DNA from: Streptomyces sp. NBC_00448 | GTDB lineage: Bacteria; Actinomycetota; Actinomycetes; Streptomycetales; Streptomycetaceae | Direction of reading: 5' to 3' | Assembly (NCBI RefSeq): GCF_036014115.1 | Contig: NZ_CP107913.1 | Coordinates: 4,821,001-4,885,000, forward strand | Length of the DNA: 64,000 bases | Shown here: positions 1 through 8,258 of the stretch, piece after piece | Layout: each line of letters starts with the position of its first letter | Numbering within the stretch: position 1 is the stretch's first letter | Translations under genes and position numbers: made by a program | Notes under the pieces: generated by a model | Told to the model about the DNA's origin: nothing | Database searches by the model: none | Seen by the model: only the letters and a program-made list of their open reading frames with translations

Positions 1-1
1 C

Positions 2-367
2 CTGGCCGCGGAGCACCGCGCGGGGCCGCGCCGGCTGCCCGCTCCCGCGGCGGTCGAGTACTACCACATCGCCCGCACCGCGCAGCGCGTCATGGCGCTC
101 TACGCGCAGGCGGGCGAGCGGCGGGGCCTGCGGCGGCGCGGGTCCGGTCCGGCCGCGACCGTACCGCGCCCGGCCCGGGCCGCCGGGACCCAGCCGGCGC
201 CGCGGCCGGTCTCGCAACAGGCCGCGCAGCCGGTCTCGCCGCAGGCGGCGGCGCCGGTTCCGCAACCGCCCGCGCAGCAGGCCGCCCCGCCGGCCTCCCG
301 GCAGGCGCCCGGCACCGTACCCGGCGCCGCCGCCGAACCCACCACCCCGACACCCGCGCAGAAGTGA
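2..367 (+). CDS. C-terminal part of an exopolysaccharide-cluster protein (possible glycosyltransferase), 5'-truncated by the window
   Basis: The reading frame is open from base 2 to a TGA at 365-367, so the start lies outside the window. The visible part begins with a helical stretch (residues AVEYYHIARTAQRVMALY) and then becomes a low-complexity Ala/Pro/Gln tail of about 65 residues. The stop overlaps the next start (GTGA), so it is the upstream member of an operon with the Wzz-like gene. The ending, a helix carrying Arg/Leu/Tyr before a disordered tail, is like the C-termini of cluster-encoded glycosyltransferases, but there is too little left to assign a family. The glycosyltransferase call is inferred mainly from the neighbours. 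Confidence 0.5.
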   Translation: MAAEHRAGPRRLPAPAAVEYYHIARTAQRVMALYAQAGERRGLRRRGSGPAATVPRPARAAGTQPAPRPVSQQAAQPVSPQAAAPVPQPPAQQAAPPASRQAPGTVPGAAAEPTTPTPAQK

Positions 368-1074
368 GACACACCGTGACCCGCACGGACGACATCAACG
401 ACCCGCAGGACCGCGGGCGGCGCACGCCGCGACGCGCGGTGCCGCGCTGGCTGCCCCTGCCGCTCGGCATCGGCATCGGCCTGCTCGGCGGCATCGGGTA
501 CGGCCTGGTGGCCACCCCGCAGTACGCCGCGACCAGTTACGTGATGGTCGTACCGCGGCAGGGCACCGACTCGCCGACCGCGCTCGGCTTCGCCCAGGCG
601 TACGGCCGGATCGTCACCGGCTCCGCGGTGCTGGCCGGCGCGCAGGCCGCCACCCACACCGCCGCCGGGGACCTGAAGAGCCATGTCCAGGCGGCGACGT
701 CGCCGGACGCCCCGATGATCTCGGTCACCGGCAGCTCGTCCAAGGCCGGCACCGCCGCCTCCATCGCCAACGGTGTGGCCCGCTCGCTGGCCGCCACCGG
801 CAACCGCGACGCGGACAGCACCGGCGTCCGCCTGCTCCTCTTCTCGCCCGCCGCCGCGCCCGCCGCGCCGTCCTCCCCGTCGGCGGCGCTGTCCGGCGCG
901 GTCGGCGCGAGCGCGGGCGGGCTGCTCGGCGCGCTCGTCCTCCTGGTCCGGCCCAGGCGCGAGGAGGACGCCGCCCACCCGGCCCGCACCCCGCTCCCGT
1001 CGCCGTCCGCCGCCCCGTCCGCCTCCGCTTCGCCGTCCTCGTCCGAGCCCCGGCCCGAGCGGGCGGCGGTGTGA
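364..1074 (+). CDS. Wzz/YveK-like polysaccharide chain-length or export protein
   Basis: A 236-aa protein starting with GTG that overlaps the upstream stop by four bases. It has a basic N-terminus, a membrane segment at about residues 32-52, an extracytoplasmic region of about 120 residues, and a second hydrophobic segment at about 171-195 followed by a short charged cytoplasmic tail. This two-membrane-segment layout and the motif ATPQYAATSYVMVVP just after the first segment match the Wzz/YveK family, which sets chain length or activates export of capsular or exopolysaccharide. No tyrosine kinase domain is fused to it. Its stop overlaps the next start (GTGA), indicating translational coupling within an exopolysaccharide operon. 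Confidence 0.75.
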   Translation: MRHTVTRTDDINDPQDRGRRTPRRAVPRWLPLPLGIGIGLLGGIGYGLVATPQYAATSYVMVVPRQGTDSPTALGFAQAYGRIVTGSAVLAGAQAATHTAAGDLKSHVQAATSPDAPMISVTGSSSKAGTAASIANGVARSLAATGNRDADSTGVRLLLFSPAAAPAAPSSPSAALSGAVGASAGGLLGALVLLVRPRREEDAAHPARTPLPSPSAAPSASASPSSSEPRPERAAV

Positions 1075-2360
1075 CGGTGGAAGGCCCCGACACCGCGGCG
1101 CCGCCGGCCGCCGCCCGCCCGCCGCACCCCAGAAGCGCGGCGGACGCGGCCGGTGCGCCCGACCCGCTCGGCACACTCGCCGTGCGCATCTGCCGCGACC
1201 CCGACGAGTTCGCCGCGCTCGCGCCCGAGTGGACCCGGCTGCACCGCGGTTGCCCGCGCGCCACCCCGTTCCAGAGCCACGCCTGGCTGCACTCCTGGTG
1301 GCTGTCGTACGGGCGGCGGGGACGGCTGCGGGTCGTCCTGGTCCGGCGCGGCGGGAACGGCGGCAGTGAAGAGGGCCGCCGGGAGGGCGAGTTGGTGGGC
1401 GCGGTCGCGCTGATGCGCACCTACCGCCCGCTGCCCGCGCTCGTGCCGCTCGGCGGCGCCATCACGGACTACTCCGACGTGCTCATCGCCCCCGGCACCG
1501 CGGGAGCAGACACCGACGCGGACGCCGAACGCGGCGAGGACCGCGCGGACCGTACGAGTGACGGCGCCCGGCGCGGCGACCCGGTGGCCGCCGCCCTCGT
1601 CCTCGGGATGCGCCGGGCCGCCCGGGGCGGGGTCGTGGACCTGCGCGAGGTGCCGGCGGGCGCGGCGGCCGAGCGGGTGTACGCCCGGTGGCCCGGCCCC
1701 AAGCGGCGGCTCGCCGACTCCGAGTGCCTGGAGCTGCCCGGCGGGCCCATGACCGGCCTGATCGCCCGGGTGGGCAGCTCGCGCGGCCAGCGCATCCGCG
1801 CCCATCTGCGCAAGATCGACGCCTCGGGCATCGAGGAACACGACGTGCCCGCCGCCGACGTGCCCGCCGCCATCGGCACGATACTGCGGCTGCACACCGC
1901 CCAGTGGGAGGGCCGGGGCGTCACCCCCGAGCACCTGCGCCCCCGCTTCGCCGCCCATCTCGGCCGCGCCTGCGCCCGGATGACCGAGTCCGGCGAGGCC
2001 CGGCTCACCGAGTTCCGGATCGGCGGCGAGGTGGTCGCCGCGAACCTCACCGTCCTGTCACCGACCCTGGCCGGCGGCTACCTCTACGGCGCCGACTTCG
2101 CCGCCCTGCACTCGGCGAAGGTCGACCTCAACACCCTGCTGATGCGGCACGGCGCCCGCCTCACCACGGCCGGCGACCGCCCCGTCCTCAGCATGATGCG
2201 GGGCGCCGAACCGCACAAAGCCCACTGGCGCCCGCTCTCGGCCCCCAACTCCCGGCTCCTGCTGGGCACCCGCCGCGCCCTGCCGTCCCTCCTGGCCCGC
2301 CGGGCCCTGACCGCGGCCCGGGCCCGGCTGCGGGAGGTACGCCGCAGGCGCCGGCGGTAG
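1071..2360 (+). CDS. CelD/BcsL-type GNAT acyltransferase in the exopolysaccharide operon
   Basis: A 429-aa protein with a GTG start overlapping the previous stop. After a disordered 40-residue leader it carries the hallmark FQSHAWLHSWW followed by a strand read as RVVLVRR, typical of the Acetyltransf_6/CelD-BcsL group, which is related to the FemAB and GNAT folds. The C-terminal half contains a second acyltransferase-like region (EFRIGGEVVAANLTVL, then GADFAALHSAKVDLNTLLMRH), as usual for these two-lobed enzymes. Members are often found in polysaccharide clusters, where they probably acylate a sugar or a carrier-linked intermediate. The substrate cannot be told from sequence. It appears to be the last gene of this operon. 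Confidence 0.75.
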   Translation: MTVEGPDTAAPPAAARPPHPRSAADAAGAPDPLGTLAVRICRDPDEFAALAPEWTRLHRGCPRATPFQSHAWLHSWWLSYGRRGRLRVVLVRRGGNGGSEEGRREGELVGAVALMRTYRPLPALVPLGGAITDYSDVLIAPGTAGADTDADAERGEDRADRTSDGARRGDPVAAALVLGMRRAARGGVVDLREVPAGAAAERVYARWPGPKRRLADSECLELPGGPMTGLIARVGSSRGQRIRAHLRKIDASGIEEHDVPAADVPAAIGTILRLHTAQWEGRGVTPEHLRPRFAAHLGRACARMTESGEARLTEFRIGGEVVAANLTVLSPTLAGGYLYGADFAALHSAKVDLNTLLMRHGARLTTAGDRPVLSMMRGAEPHKAHWRPLSAPNSRLLLGTRRALPSLLARRALTAARARLREVRRRRRR

Positions 2361-2378
2361 GCCGCCCGCCGGACCGCC

Positions 2379-3719
2379 TCACAGCGCGCTGGTCGGCCCG
2401 GGGGACGGGGTGGCCGCGGGCGGAGCGGGAGCCGCGGGGGCAGCCGGCGCCGATCTGCGCGGCTTGAGCCGTACGCACACCTGCCCGCTGGCGTAGGACT
2501 GCTTCATCACCTCGCTGAGCGGCATCGGCACGCAGGTCTCGACGGGCAGGGACGTGGGCGCGGTGCCGGTGGAACCGGTGCCATGGGTGGGGGCCGGGCC
2601 GGGGGCCGCGGACGCGGGTGTGGCGATCTTCCGGCCGAAGAGCAGCGCCCGGTACACCTTCGACGCGTTGGGGTTCTGGTCGCACTGCCAGACGCCGTGC
2701 GGGCAGTAGTCGGTGATCGTCTGGTAGAGCGGGTGGTGGGTGATGATCCAGGTGAGCATCAGGCTCATGTAGTCGGCGTCGTCGCCGTTCCTGAACAGGC
2801 CCCACTCCGGGTAGGAGATCGCCTTCCGGTGCGCGGCGGCGAAGTCGACCTGGGCCTGGAGGCCGTACGGCTCGGTGACCTGCTCGTGGAAGTCGGTGCC
2901 GGGCGGCTGGTCGTAGGAGTCCATGCCGATGACGTCGACGGTGGAGTCGCCGGGGTAGCACGCGGTCCAGGCGATCGCGTCCCGGCCGCGGTTGGGGGCG
3001 AAGTCGAAGCGGAAGTGCTGGCCGGGCACGGCGCGCATGGCGGTGACAACCCGGTTCCAGTACGCCTTCCAGCCCGCGGGGTCCGGGCCGCAGCGGTGGG
3101 TGTAGGTGGTGCCGTTCATCTCCCAGCCGAGCACGATCACGGTGTCGGGGACGCCGAGCCGGACCAGCCGCCGGGCGAGCTTGGTGAAGTGCGCGTCGAA
3201 GGCGCCGCTCGCGCCCTGCTCGATCAGGTCGCGCACCTGGTCGTCGGAGACGTGGCCCTCGTTGTCGGCCTGCATCGGCACGTTGAGCACGAACAGCCGG
3301 CCGGGCTCGGCGCGGGTCCACGCGGCCCACGGCTGGAGCAGGTCGTCGTCGCCCTCGATGCTGTCCCAGTTGTCGCCCGGCAGGTAGGTGTGGCCGACGT
3401 TCACCTGGGTGCCGCCGAGCCAGTTCTCCAGCCCGCCGAGGCTCTGGACGCCCTTGCTGCCGGAGTCGGTGAAGGCGCCCATCGGCGGCAGCCCACCGGC
3501 CGAGGCCGCGGGTGCGCCCGTCGGGACGGAAGGGGTGCGGGTCGCCGTGCCCGACGCGGACGGCAGGGGGACGGCCACCGGGTTCCCGTGGGCGGGCAGA
3601 CCGAGCAGCCGCCCGGCGGAGTCGTCGCCGAGCGCGGTCGCCGCCACCCCGGACAGCAGCACCGCGGCCGTGGCCGCCGCGACGCTCCCCCGCACCCACC
3701 AGTGGTGTCGCTCGGCCAT
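2379..3719 (-). CDS. secreted GH26-type glycoside hydrolase (mannanase-like)
   Basis: A 446-aa protein starting at ATG 3719, which has GAGGAG five bases upstream; the GTG two codons earlier would overlap that ribosome site. Residues 11-31 form a signal peptide or membrane anchor. The hydrolase domain (about 78-355) carries GWEMNG with a candidate acid/base Glu200 and SYPEWGLF with a candidate nucleophile Glu305, the spacing expected of clan GH-A and of family 26. A Pro/Ala-rich tail and a Cys-containing segment follow. It sits tail-to-tail with the exopolysaccharide operon, as in many Streptomyces loci, so it probably trims or releases a beta-mannan-like or related polymer outside the cell. 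The exact substrate is inferred. Confidence 0.75.
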   Translation of the reverse strand: MAERHHWWVRGSVAAATAAVLLSGVAATALGDDSAGRLLGLPAHGNPVAVPLPSASGTATRTPSVPTGAPAASAGGLPPMGAFTDSGSKGVQSLGGLENWLGGTQVNVGHTYLPGDNWDSIEGDDDLLQPWAAWTRAEPGRLFVLNVPMQADNEGHVSDDQVRDLIEQGASGAFDAHFTKLARRLVRLGVPDTVIVLGWEMNGTTYTHRCGPDPAGWKAYWNRVVTAMRAVPGQHFRFDFAPNRGRDAIAWTACYPGDSTVDVIGMDSYDQPPGTDFHEQVTEPYGLQAQVDFAAAHRKAISYPEWGLFRNGDDADYMSLMLTWIITHHPLYQTITDYCPHGVWQCDQNPNASKVYRALLFGRKIATPASAAPGPAPTHGTGSTGTAPTSLPVETCVPMPLSEVMKQSYASGQVCVRLKPRRSAPAAPAAPAPPAATPSPGPTSAL

Positions 3720-4050
3720 GGCCACTCCTCGTTCGACGGCAAAGGCGCACCGGAAGCACCGCCTGACCGTCAGTCATAACGTACGAATAAATGGCGCACG
3801 CGGATTCGGCAGCTCGGTCGTGACCGTGCCGCGGACTTCGGGTGGGCCTGTTCTCTCGCCCTCCTCCCCGAACTCCCTTGCCCACAAAGGAATCCTCTCA
3901 TCCGTCAAAAGCGTCCGGGAGCCGCTGGCGATATCACCCGGTCAGGTGAATTTCCGGATCGTCGTTGCCGTCCACCGGCCGCGATCCCGGGATTCCCCGC
4001 CGCACGGGGCAAGATGAGCCGCGGCCGAGTGCCGACGAGAGGAGCCGGGC
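3720..4050. other. divergent intergenic region between the GH26-type gene and melC1
   Basis: About 330 bases without a convincing gene. It must hold the promoters of two divergent units. A patch of unusually low GC at roughly 3773-3794 (around TCATAACGTACGAATAAATG) is the best place for the hydrolase promoter. The part near melC1 ends in a good ribosome site. No clear inverted repeat was seen. Confidence 0.5.
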
Positions 4051-4503
4051 ATGCCGTCACGCAGAAGAGTGCTCAGGACGGGGCTGATCGCCGCGGCCGC
4101 CGTGTCGGGCACCGCGGCCGGGCTGCGTCCGATGCTCGCCGCCGGGCAGCCGACCTCGCGCGCCGCCGCCGCGCAGGGCGCCGGCGGGCAGGACGGGAAG
4201 GGGGCCGTACCGGGGGCGGACGGCGACGGATCGGATTCCCTGCTGGACGAGGTGGCTTCGCCGCTGTTCGACGAGGTCTACCGCGGCCGCCGCATCCAGG
4301 GCTTCCCCTCGGGCGATCCCAGCGGCCTGCTGCTGCTGGTCGACGGGCGTCCGCTGGGCGCCATGCGCCGGTACGACGGCAGCTTCGTCAGCATGGCCAA
4401 CCACTTCCAGCCGTATCCGACGCCGCTGGCCACCGCCCGGGGCGCGGTCGACGTCATCGGGAGCGCCGAGCTGGCCGACGCGGCCGCCGCGCACCATCAC
4501 TGA
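4051..4503 (+). CDS. melC1: tyrosinase copper chaperone/cofactor MelC1
   Basis: A 150-aa protein with GAGAGGAGCC just before its ATG. The N-terminus SRRRVLRTG followed by a hydrophobic stretch is a twin-arginine signal. The C-terminal domain contains FDEVYRGRRIQGFPS, a strand with LLLLVDGRPLGAMRR, and YDGSFVSMANHFQPYPTPL, the conserved core of the MelC1 (caddie) family, and ends in a His cluster. MelC1 binds apo-tyrosinase, delivers copper and carries the partner out through the Tat system. The gene is directly upstream of melC2 with a 26-base gap, so the pair forms an operon for melanin formation. Confidence 0.93.
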   Translation: MPSRRRVLRTGLIAAAAVSGTAAGLRPMLAAGQPTSRAAAAQGAGGQDGKGAVPGADGDGSDSLLDEVASPLFDEVYRGRRIQGFPSGDPSGLLLLVDGRPLGAMRRYDGSFVSMANHFQPYPTPLATARGAVDVIGSAELADAAAAHHH

Positions 4504-4529
4504 CCGCCGAGCGTCGAGGGACCGCACCT

Positions 4530-5393
4530 GTGTACACCCGGATGAACCAGCGGAATCTGACCAGCGACCAGCGCTCGCGCTTCGTGCAGGCCGTGCTGCA
4601 GCTCAAGCGGAACGGCGGGTACGACAAATACGTCAAACTCCACACCCAGTACTTCAGCGCGGACGGCGAGACCGGGCTGCGGGTGGCGCACATGGCCCCG
4701 ACGTTCTTCCCCTGGCACCGGCAGTTCCTGCTGGTCTTCGAGCACGAACTGCGGATGATCGACCCCGACGTCACCATCCCGTACTGGGACTGGACCGTGG
4801 ACCGCTCCGAGACGTCGGCACTGTGGGAAGCGGACTTCATGGGCGGCAACGGCCGCTCCAGCGACGGGCAGGTGATGACCGGCCCGTTCGCCTACCAGGG
4901 CGGCAACTGGCCGATCACCTTCGGTGTCACGCGGGAGAAGTATCTGACCCGCGACATGGGCCGCCCGGACCGGCCGATCGTGCTGCCGACCGCCGCCGAG
5001 GTCGATGACGCGCTGAAGATCGCGACGTACGACACCGCGCCGTGGAACTCCGCGCCGAGCACGCAGGGGCTGCGCAACAAGATGGAGGGGTGGGTGGTCA
5101 GCGACGCCAAGGGCGGCTACCTGCACAACCGGGTGCACCAGTGGGTCGGCGGGCACATGACCGGCGGGTCCTCGCCGAACGACCCGATCTTCTGGCTGCA
5201 CCACGCCTTCATCGACCTGATCTGGACCCGCTGGCAGCGGCTGCACCCGAAGTCCGGCTTCCTGCCGGCCAAGCCGCTGAGCGCCGGCGACCCCGAGCAC
5301 GGCCGGGTGATCAGCCTCACCGAGCCGATGCCCCCGTTCAACGTGAAGCCGTCGGTGGTACTGGACCACCGCAAGTACTACACCTACGAGTGA
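4530..5393 (+). CDS. melC2: tyrosinase MelC2
   Basis: A 287-aa binuclear copper monooxygenase that oxidises tyrosine and DOPA to quinones for melanin. GTG 4530 was chosen because GAGGGA lies about nine bases upstream and because it places the CuA ligands at His38, His54 and His63, the same numbers as in characterised Streptomyces tyrosinases; ATG 4542 would remove four residues. CuB ligands are read at His199, His203 and His224 in LHNRVH and FWLHHAF. The motif PYWDWTVDR is typical. There is no signal peptide, consistent with export as a complex with the Tat-targeted MelC1 encoded just upstream. A strong hairpin follows at 5461-5499. Confidence 0.95.
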   Translation: MYTRMNQRNLTSDQRSRFVQAVLQLKRNGGYDKYVKLHTQYFSADGETGLRVAHMAPTFFPWHRQFLLVFEHELRMIDPDVTIPYWDWTVDRSETSALWEADFMGGNGRSSDGQVMTGPFAYQGGNWPITFGVTREKYLTRDMGRPDRPIVLPTAAEVDDALKIATYDTAPWNSAPSTQGLRNKMEGWVVSDAKGGYLHNRVHQWVGGHMTGGSSPNDPIFWLHHAFIDLIWTRWQRLHPKSGFLPAKPLSAGDPEHGRVISLTEPMPPFNVKPSVVLDHRKYYTYE

Positions 5394-5427
5394 CGGCCCG
5401 GGGCGCGCCAGGTGTGCCCCTGGCCGC

Positions 5428-5455
5428 ACCTGCCGCACCTGCCGCACCTGCCGCA
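5428..5455. repeat. short tandem repeat, about three to four 9-bp units
   Basis: The unit CCTGCCGCA is repeated with only end variation just after the tyrosinase stop. It is non-coding and probably a slippage product. Confidence 0.6.
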
Positions 5456-5460
5456 TCACG

Positions 5461-5499
5461 CGTACGGCCCCCGCCTCGTGCGGAGGCGGAGGCCGTACG
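5461..5499. terminator. bidirectional hairpin terminator between melC2 and the chaplin gene
   Basis: An outer stem CGTACGGCC/GGCCGTACG encloses an inner stem CCGCCTC/GAGGCGG, 16 pairs in all with one bulged position per side and a five-base loop. It lies between two convergent genes and has no long T run, as is usual in Streptomyces. Confidence 0.75.
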
Positions 5500-5513
5500 G
5501 CGGTGCGAGGAAC

Positions 5514-5798
5514 TCAGTACTGGCCGCCGCCGTTGCCCCCGGTGCTGTCACCGTGCGAGGAGTCGTTCTCGCACTGGTTGCCGAACGTCGGGTTGAGCAG
5601 GCCGATGACGTCCACGGTGTTGCCGCAGAGGTTGACCGGAACGTGCACGGGCACCTGGACGACGTTGCCGGACACGACACCCGGCGAACCGACCGCAGCG
5701 GCTCCGGCACCGGCGTCGGCCGAAGCCACACCCGCACCAGCGGCCAGCGCGGCACCTGCGGCGGCGGTGAGGGCCGCGGCCTTCGCGATACGCGACAT
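5514..5798 (-). CDS. short chaplin (hydrophobic aerial-hypha surface protein)
   Basis: A 94-aa secreted protein. ATG 5798 is preceded by GGGAGA at a good distance; the TTG one codon earlier is less likely. Residues 1-27 are a Sec signal peptide ending in VASADA. The mature part holds one chaplin domain, GSPGVVSGN followed by VPVNLCGNTVDVIGLLNP and FGNQCEN, with the two conserved cysteines. Chaplins self-assemble at the air-water interface and let aerial hyphae emerge. A short polar Ser/Gly tail after the second Cys (DSSHGDSTGGNGGGQY) is a small addition to the usual short chaplin. No LPXTG sorting signal is present, so this is a short, non-anchored chaplin. Confidence 0.93.
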   Translation of the reverse strand: MSRIAKAAALTAAAGAALAAGAGVASADAGAGAAAVGSPGVVSGNVVQVPVHVPVNLCGNTVDVIGLLNPTFGNQCENDSSHGDSTGGNGGGQY

Positions 5799-6097
5799 CA
5801 AGATCTCCCTGAGACGTCATACGAGATGAGAATTGCCGCAACGCTGCGGCTTTTGACGCCTTGGGCAACGGTCGGGGACCGGGAATGGTCACGCAGGTTG
5901 GGCCGAATCGGTGAGGGTTCCTCGCGGTGGAAGCGCGGCCGGCGCGGGAATTGGGGCGCGCCGCCCGCGTAATACGCCGAGGAGGTGAATTGGCGCGGGG
6001 GCGGGCACACACGCGGCCCGCGGCCCGTTCCTTTTGACGAGGACGGACGGCGGGCCGGGTGTGTGCGGTCAGCGCGGCGGGAGGGCCGGGCGTGGGG
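5799..6097. other. intergenic region upstream of the chaplin gene
   Basis: About 300 bases with no convincing gene. It contains the probable chaplin promoter and leader in its left part and a large hairpin (6005-6066) in its right part. An apparent ribosome site at about 5982-5990 (GAGGAGGTG) is not followed by a credible reading frame. Confidence 0.5.
6005..6066. terminator. large inverted repeat, probable terminator of the 218-aa secreted protein gene
   Basis: Arms 6005-6020 and 6051-6066 match at 15 of 16 positions (GCACACACGCGGCCCG against its complement) around a 30-base loop. It lies 31 bases past the stop of the minus-strand gene ending at 6098. Confidence 0.6.
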
Positions 6098-6754
6098 TCA
6101 CAGGGTCGGGGTGGTGGGGAGCGTGGGAGTGGACGGCAGCGAGGGGAGGGCCGGCAGCCCCGGCAGGTTGGGCGCGGGCAGACCGCCGCCGAGCACGGTG
6201 GCGACGGCGACGTTGACCAGGCCGGTGACGACCGCGGTGCCTGCGGCGAGCGCGCCGGTCGCGTCGCCGGAGGCGACGGCCTTGCTCAGGGAGTCCACGG
6301 CGGTCTGGAGCGCGGCCAGGGCGTCGGCCTGCACATCGGCGGCGGCCCGCGGGTGCACCGCCCGGGTGGCGGCGGCCGAACCGTTGGGCGCGGCGGGAGC
6401 GTTGGGCGCGGCCGGGGCGTTGGGGGTGGCCGGGGTCGCCGGGAGGGCCTTCTTCGCCGCGGCGATCGCGGCCGTCGCGGCGGTCGCGTCCGAGGCCACC
6501 TTGTCCTTCGAGACCGGCGTGGCGAGCGCGTCCTGGACCAGCGTCGTGACCGGGGCGAGCACGCCGCCCAGGTTGCCGAGCGTCTTGGCCTGGGCGAGCA
6601 CCGCGGCCGCGTCGGCCTGCGCCTTGGGTGCCGTGGGCTGGGCGGCGGCGTGGTGGTGCGGGGCTTCGGCGGACGCGGTGCCGACGGCGCCGCCCGCAAG
6701 AGCGGCGACGAGCGCGGCGGAGACGACCAGACCGGTGGTGCGGTGGCTGTGCAT
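6098..6754 (-). CDS. secreted Ala-rich helical protein of unknown function
   Basis: A 218-aa protein starting at ATG 6754, with GAAGGG about nine bases upstream. Residues 1-28 form a Sec signal peptide ending AVGTASA, followed by a His-rich patch (EAPHHHAAA). The mature protein is built mostly of Ala-rich helices (QADAAAVLAQAKTLGNLGGVL, then DVQADALAALQTAVDSLSKAV), with a central APNAPAAPN repeat linker and a Pro/Leu-rich end (LPSLPSTPTLPTTPTL). Similar small secreted proteins occur widely in Streptomyces without a known role. I do not recognise a family. It lies next to the chaplin gene on the same strand but is separated by about 300 bases and a hairpin, so it is probably its own unit. Confidence 0.75.
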   Translation of the reverse strand: MHSHRTTGLVVSAALVAALAGGAVGTASAEAPHHHAAAQPTAPKAQADAAAVLAQAKTLGNLGGVLAPVTTLVQDALATPVSKDKVASDATAATAAIAAAKKALPATPATPNAPAAPNAPAAPNGSAAATRAVHPRAAADVQADALAALQTAVDSLSKAVASGDATGALAAGTAVVTGLVNVAVATVLGGGLPAPNLPGLPALPSLPSTPTLPTTPTL

Positions 6755-7035
6755 GGAACGTTTTCCCTTCGTGGGGGCAAGTCTGCTACCTCGACCACCG
6801 TGGAAAGCGGCACCTGCTCCCGCAACCGAAACGTCCTCGCGGCCTCGGGGCCCACGACCCGACACCGGCGCAAGTCGACTGCGAACGCGGGGGGTTCGGC
6901 GATTCGCCCACCACCCGGCCGGGATACTCCGTTGGGGTGCGCGCCCGGGGCGGACCGCTCCACGAACGGGCGAATCCTGTGCCCGGGGGTCCCCCGCTGA
7001 GGTGACATCGGCGGGGTGCGGGGCCGGTAGCCCGT

Positions 7036-7041
7036 TAGGGT
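7036..7041 (+). promoter_or_regulatory. -10-like TAGGGT, probable leaderless promoter
   Basis: TAGGGT lies seven bases before the ATG at 7049 and no ribosome site is present, so transcription probably starts at or next to the start codon. Confidence 0.5.
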
Positions 7042-7048
7042 CCGGCCC

Positions 7049-7549
7049 ATGAGCCAGACCAATACCGCGTCCGCGTCGTCACTCCAGAGCCGGCTGGGCA
7101 CCCTCGTGGTGATCCCGTGGGCCGGCAGCCACGAGGACGGCCAGGACACCCCGTTCCTGCTGGCCTACTCCCTCGGCGACGGGGTGGACGGCCCGGCGGC
7201 CGGGCAGGAGGCGGTGCTCGAGGCAGCCGAGGAGATCGGGTTGCCGGTGGGCGGCGCGATCCTGGACGTCGCGCAGGCTCCGAAGGTGAAGGTGGGGCTG
7301 CTCGTGGAGGGCGGCAAGGCGGTGCTGACGATGCCTTACCTGAAGGTGACCTGCCCGGTGCCGGAGCAGTGGACGGCCGCGGCCCGCGCCCGCACGTCGG
7401 TCTACGTGATCCTGGCCAGCCGCCCGTGGCCCGAGGCGGTCCCGGGCACCGAGGTCACCGAGGAGGAGCTGCGCGCGTTCGCCGCCGACGAGGAGGTGCT
7501 GGGCAGCGCGGCCCACTTCACGGTTCCGGTGGGCAGCCTGCGCGGCTGA
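7049..7549 (+). CDS. DUF5949-like protein
   Basis: A 166-aa soluble protein with no signal peptide. The core reads LGTLVVIPWAGSHEDGQDTPFLLAYSLGDG, then GLPVGGAILD, VGLLVEGGKAVLTMPYL, and a C-terminal SRPWPEAVPGTEVTEEELRAFA. This pattern is like a small actinobacterial family that I recall as DUF5949; its function is unknown. The gene stands alone, probably leaderless, and is followed after 11 bases by a strong bidirectional hairpin terminator. Confidence 0.7.
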   Translation: MSQTNTASASSLQSRLGTLVVIPWAGSHEDGQDTPFLLAYSLGDGVDGPAAGQEAVLEAAEEIGLPVGGAILDVAQAPKVKVGLLVEGGKAVLTMPYLKVTCPVPEQWTAAARARTSVYVILASRPWPEAVPGTEVTEEELRAFAADEEVLGSAAHFTVPVGSLRG

Positions 7550-7560
7550 GCGGCCACGCA

Positions 7561-7588
7561 AAGGGGCGCCCCGAAGGGGGCGCCCCTT
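7561..7588. terminator. strong bidirectional terminator
   Basis: Perfect 11-bp stem AAGGGGCGCCC/GGGCGCCCCTT with a six-base loop and flanking A/T runs on both sides. It lies between convergent genes ending at 7549 (+) and 7674 (-). Confidence 0.9.
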
Positions 7589-7628
7589 TTCCTCGCGGAT
7601 CGTACGAGGTTCGCGGTGAGGTGGCGGT

Positions 7629-7662
7629 GCCACCCGGGCGGAGCTGCCACCCGGGCGGAGCT
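7629..7662. repeat. perfect 17-bp tandem duplication
   Basis: The unit GCCACCCGGGCGGAGCT occurs twice in a row just past the end of the small secreted protein gene at 7674. It looks like a recent slippage duplication in non-coding DNA. Confidence 0.75.
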
Positions 7663-7673
7663 GCGGGCGACGG

Positions 7674-7940
7674 TCAGCCGTTGACCAGCTGGTTGCCCGC
7701 GCTCACCGCGTCGGACCCGGCCTTGACGGCCTTCTGCACGGCGGCGACCTTCGGGCCGACCCCGGACTGCTGGACCACCCCGCTGGCGACGCTGCCGGCC
7801 TGCACTCCGGTGTCGGAGGCGGTCACCGCGGTGCTCGAGAGGGTGGAGCTGAGGTCGGCGGCCTGTACGACGGGCGCTGCGGCGGCAGCGAGCACGAAGG
7901 AGCCGGCCGCGGCGGTGGTGAGGATGCGGAATACGTTCAT
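7674..7940 (-). CDS. small secreted protein of unknown function
   Basis: An 88-aa protein starting with ATG; the upstream ribosome site is weak. Residues 1-27 form a signal peptide ending VVQAADL. The mature part is Ser/Val/Ala-rich (SSTLSSTAVTASDTGVQAG, then GVGPKVAAVQKAVKAGSDAVSAGNQLVNG), without cysteines, and predicted mostly helical. Signal peptide, size and composition place it with the many small exported proteins of Streptomyces. No family is recognised. Confidence 0.7.
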   Translation of the reverse strand: MNVFRILTTAAAGSFVLAAAAAPVVQAADLSSTLSSTAVTASDTGVQAGSVASGVVQQSGVGPKVAAVQKAVKAGSDAVSAGNQLVNG

Positions 7941-8258
7941 GGCCGGTACAACGTCCGAGCCCGCCCGCAGGGCACGCCCGGGACGCCCACCGTCAGCCCC
8001 CGTCCACCGCGTTCACCCGCTCAGGTGGAGCGTCGCACCCGTCCGGCCGCATCCGGCCGCGCGGCGGTGAACGGTGGAAGGCGGGGGTGACAGCGGAGGG
8101 GCCCCGGCGACCCGCGAGACGGGAGGGACACGGCGCGCCGCGGTGTTGCCGGGCCGTGACAACTACCGCACAGCGCGGCGACGTTGGCTTGTCACGCTGC
8201 CCTCACAGCGGTTCGCACACCACCGCCGCACCGTCTCATCGTTCATGGGGGAACCGAG
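7941..8258. other. divergent intergenic region
   Basis: About 320 bases between the small secreted protein gene and the lipoprotein gene, without a credible gene or clear palindrome. It must carry both promoters. Confidence 0.5.

Noticed and set aside
5975..6000. Strong-looking ribosome site GAGGAGGTG
   Set aside because: The frame that follows is antisense to a real gene and has no protein-like composition.
5985..7052. Long plus-strand open frame antisense to the 218-aa secreted protein gene
   Set aside because: Low-complexity Ala/Gly/Arg composition from high-GC codons in an antisense frame; the minus-strand gene has a signal peptide and ribosome site.
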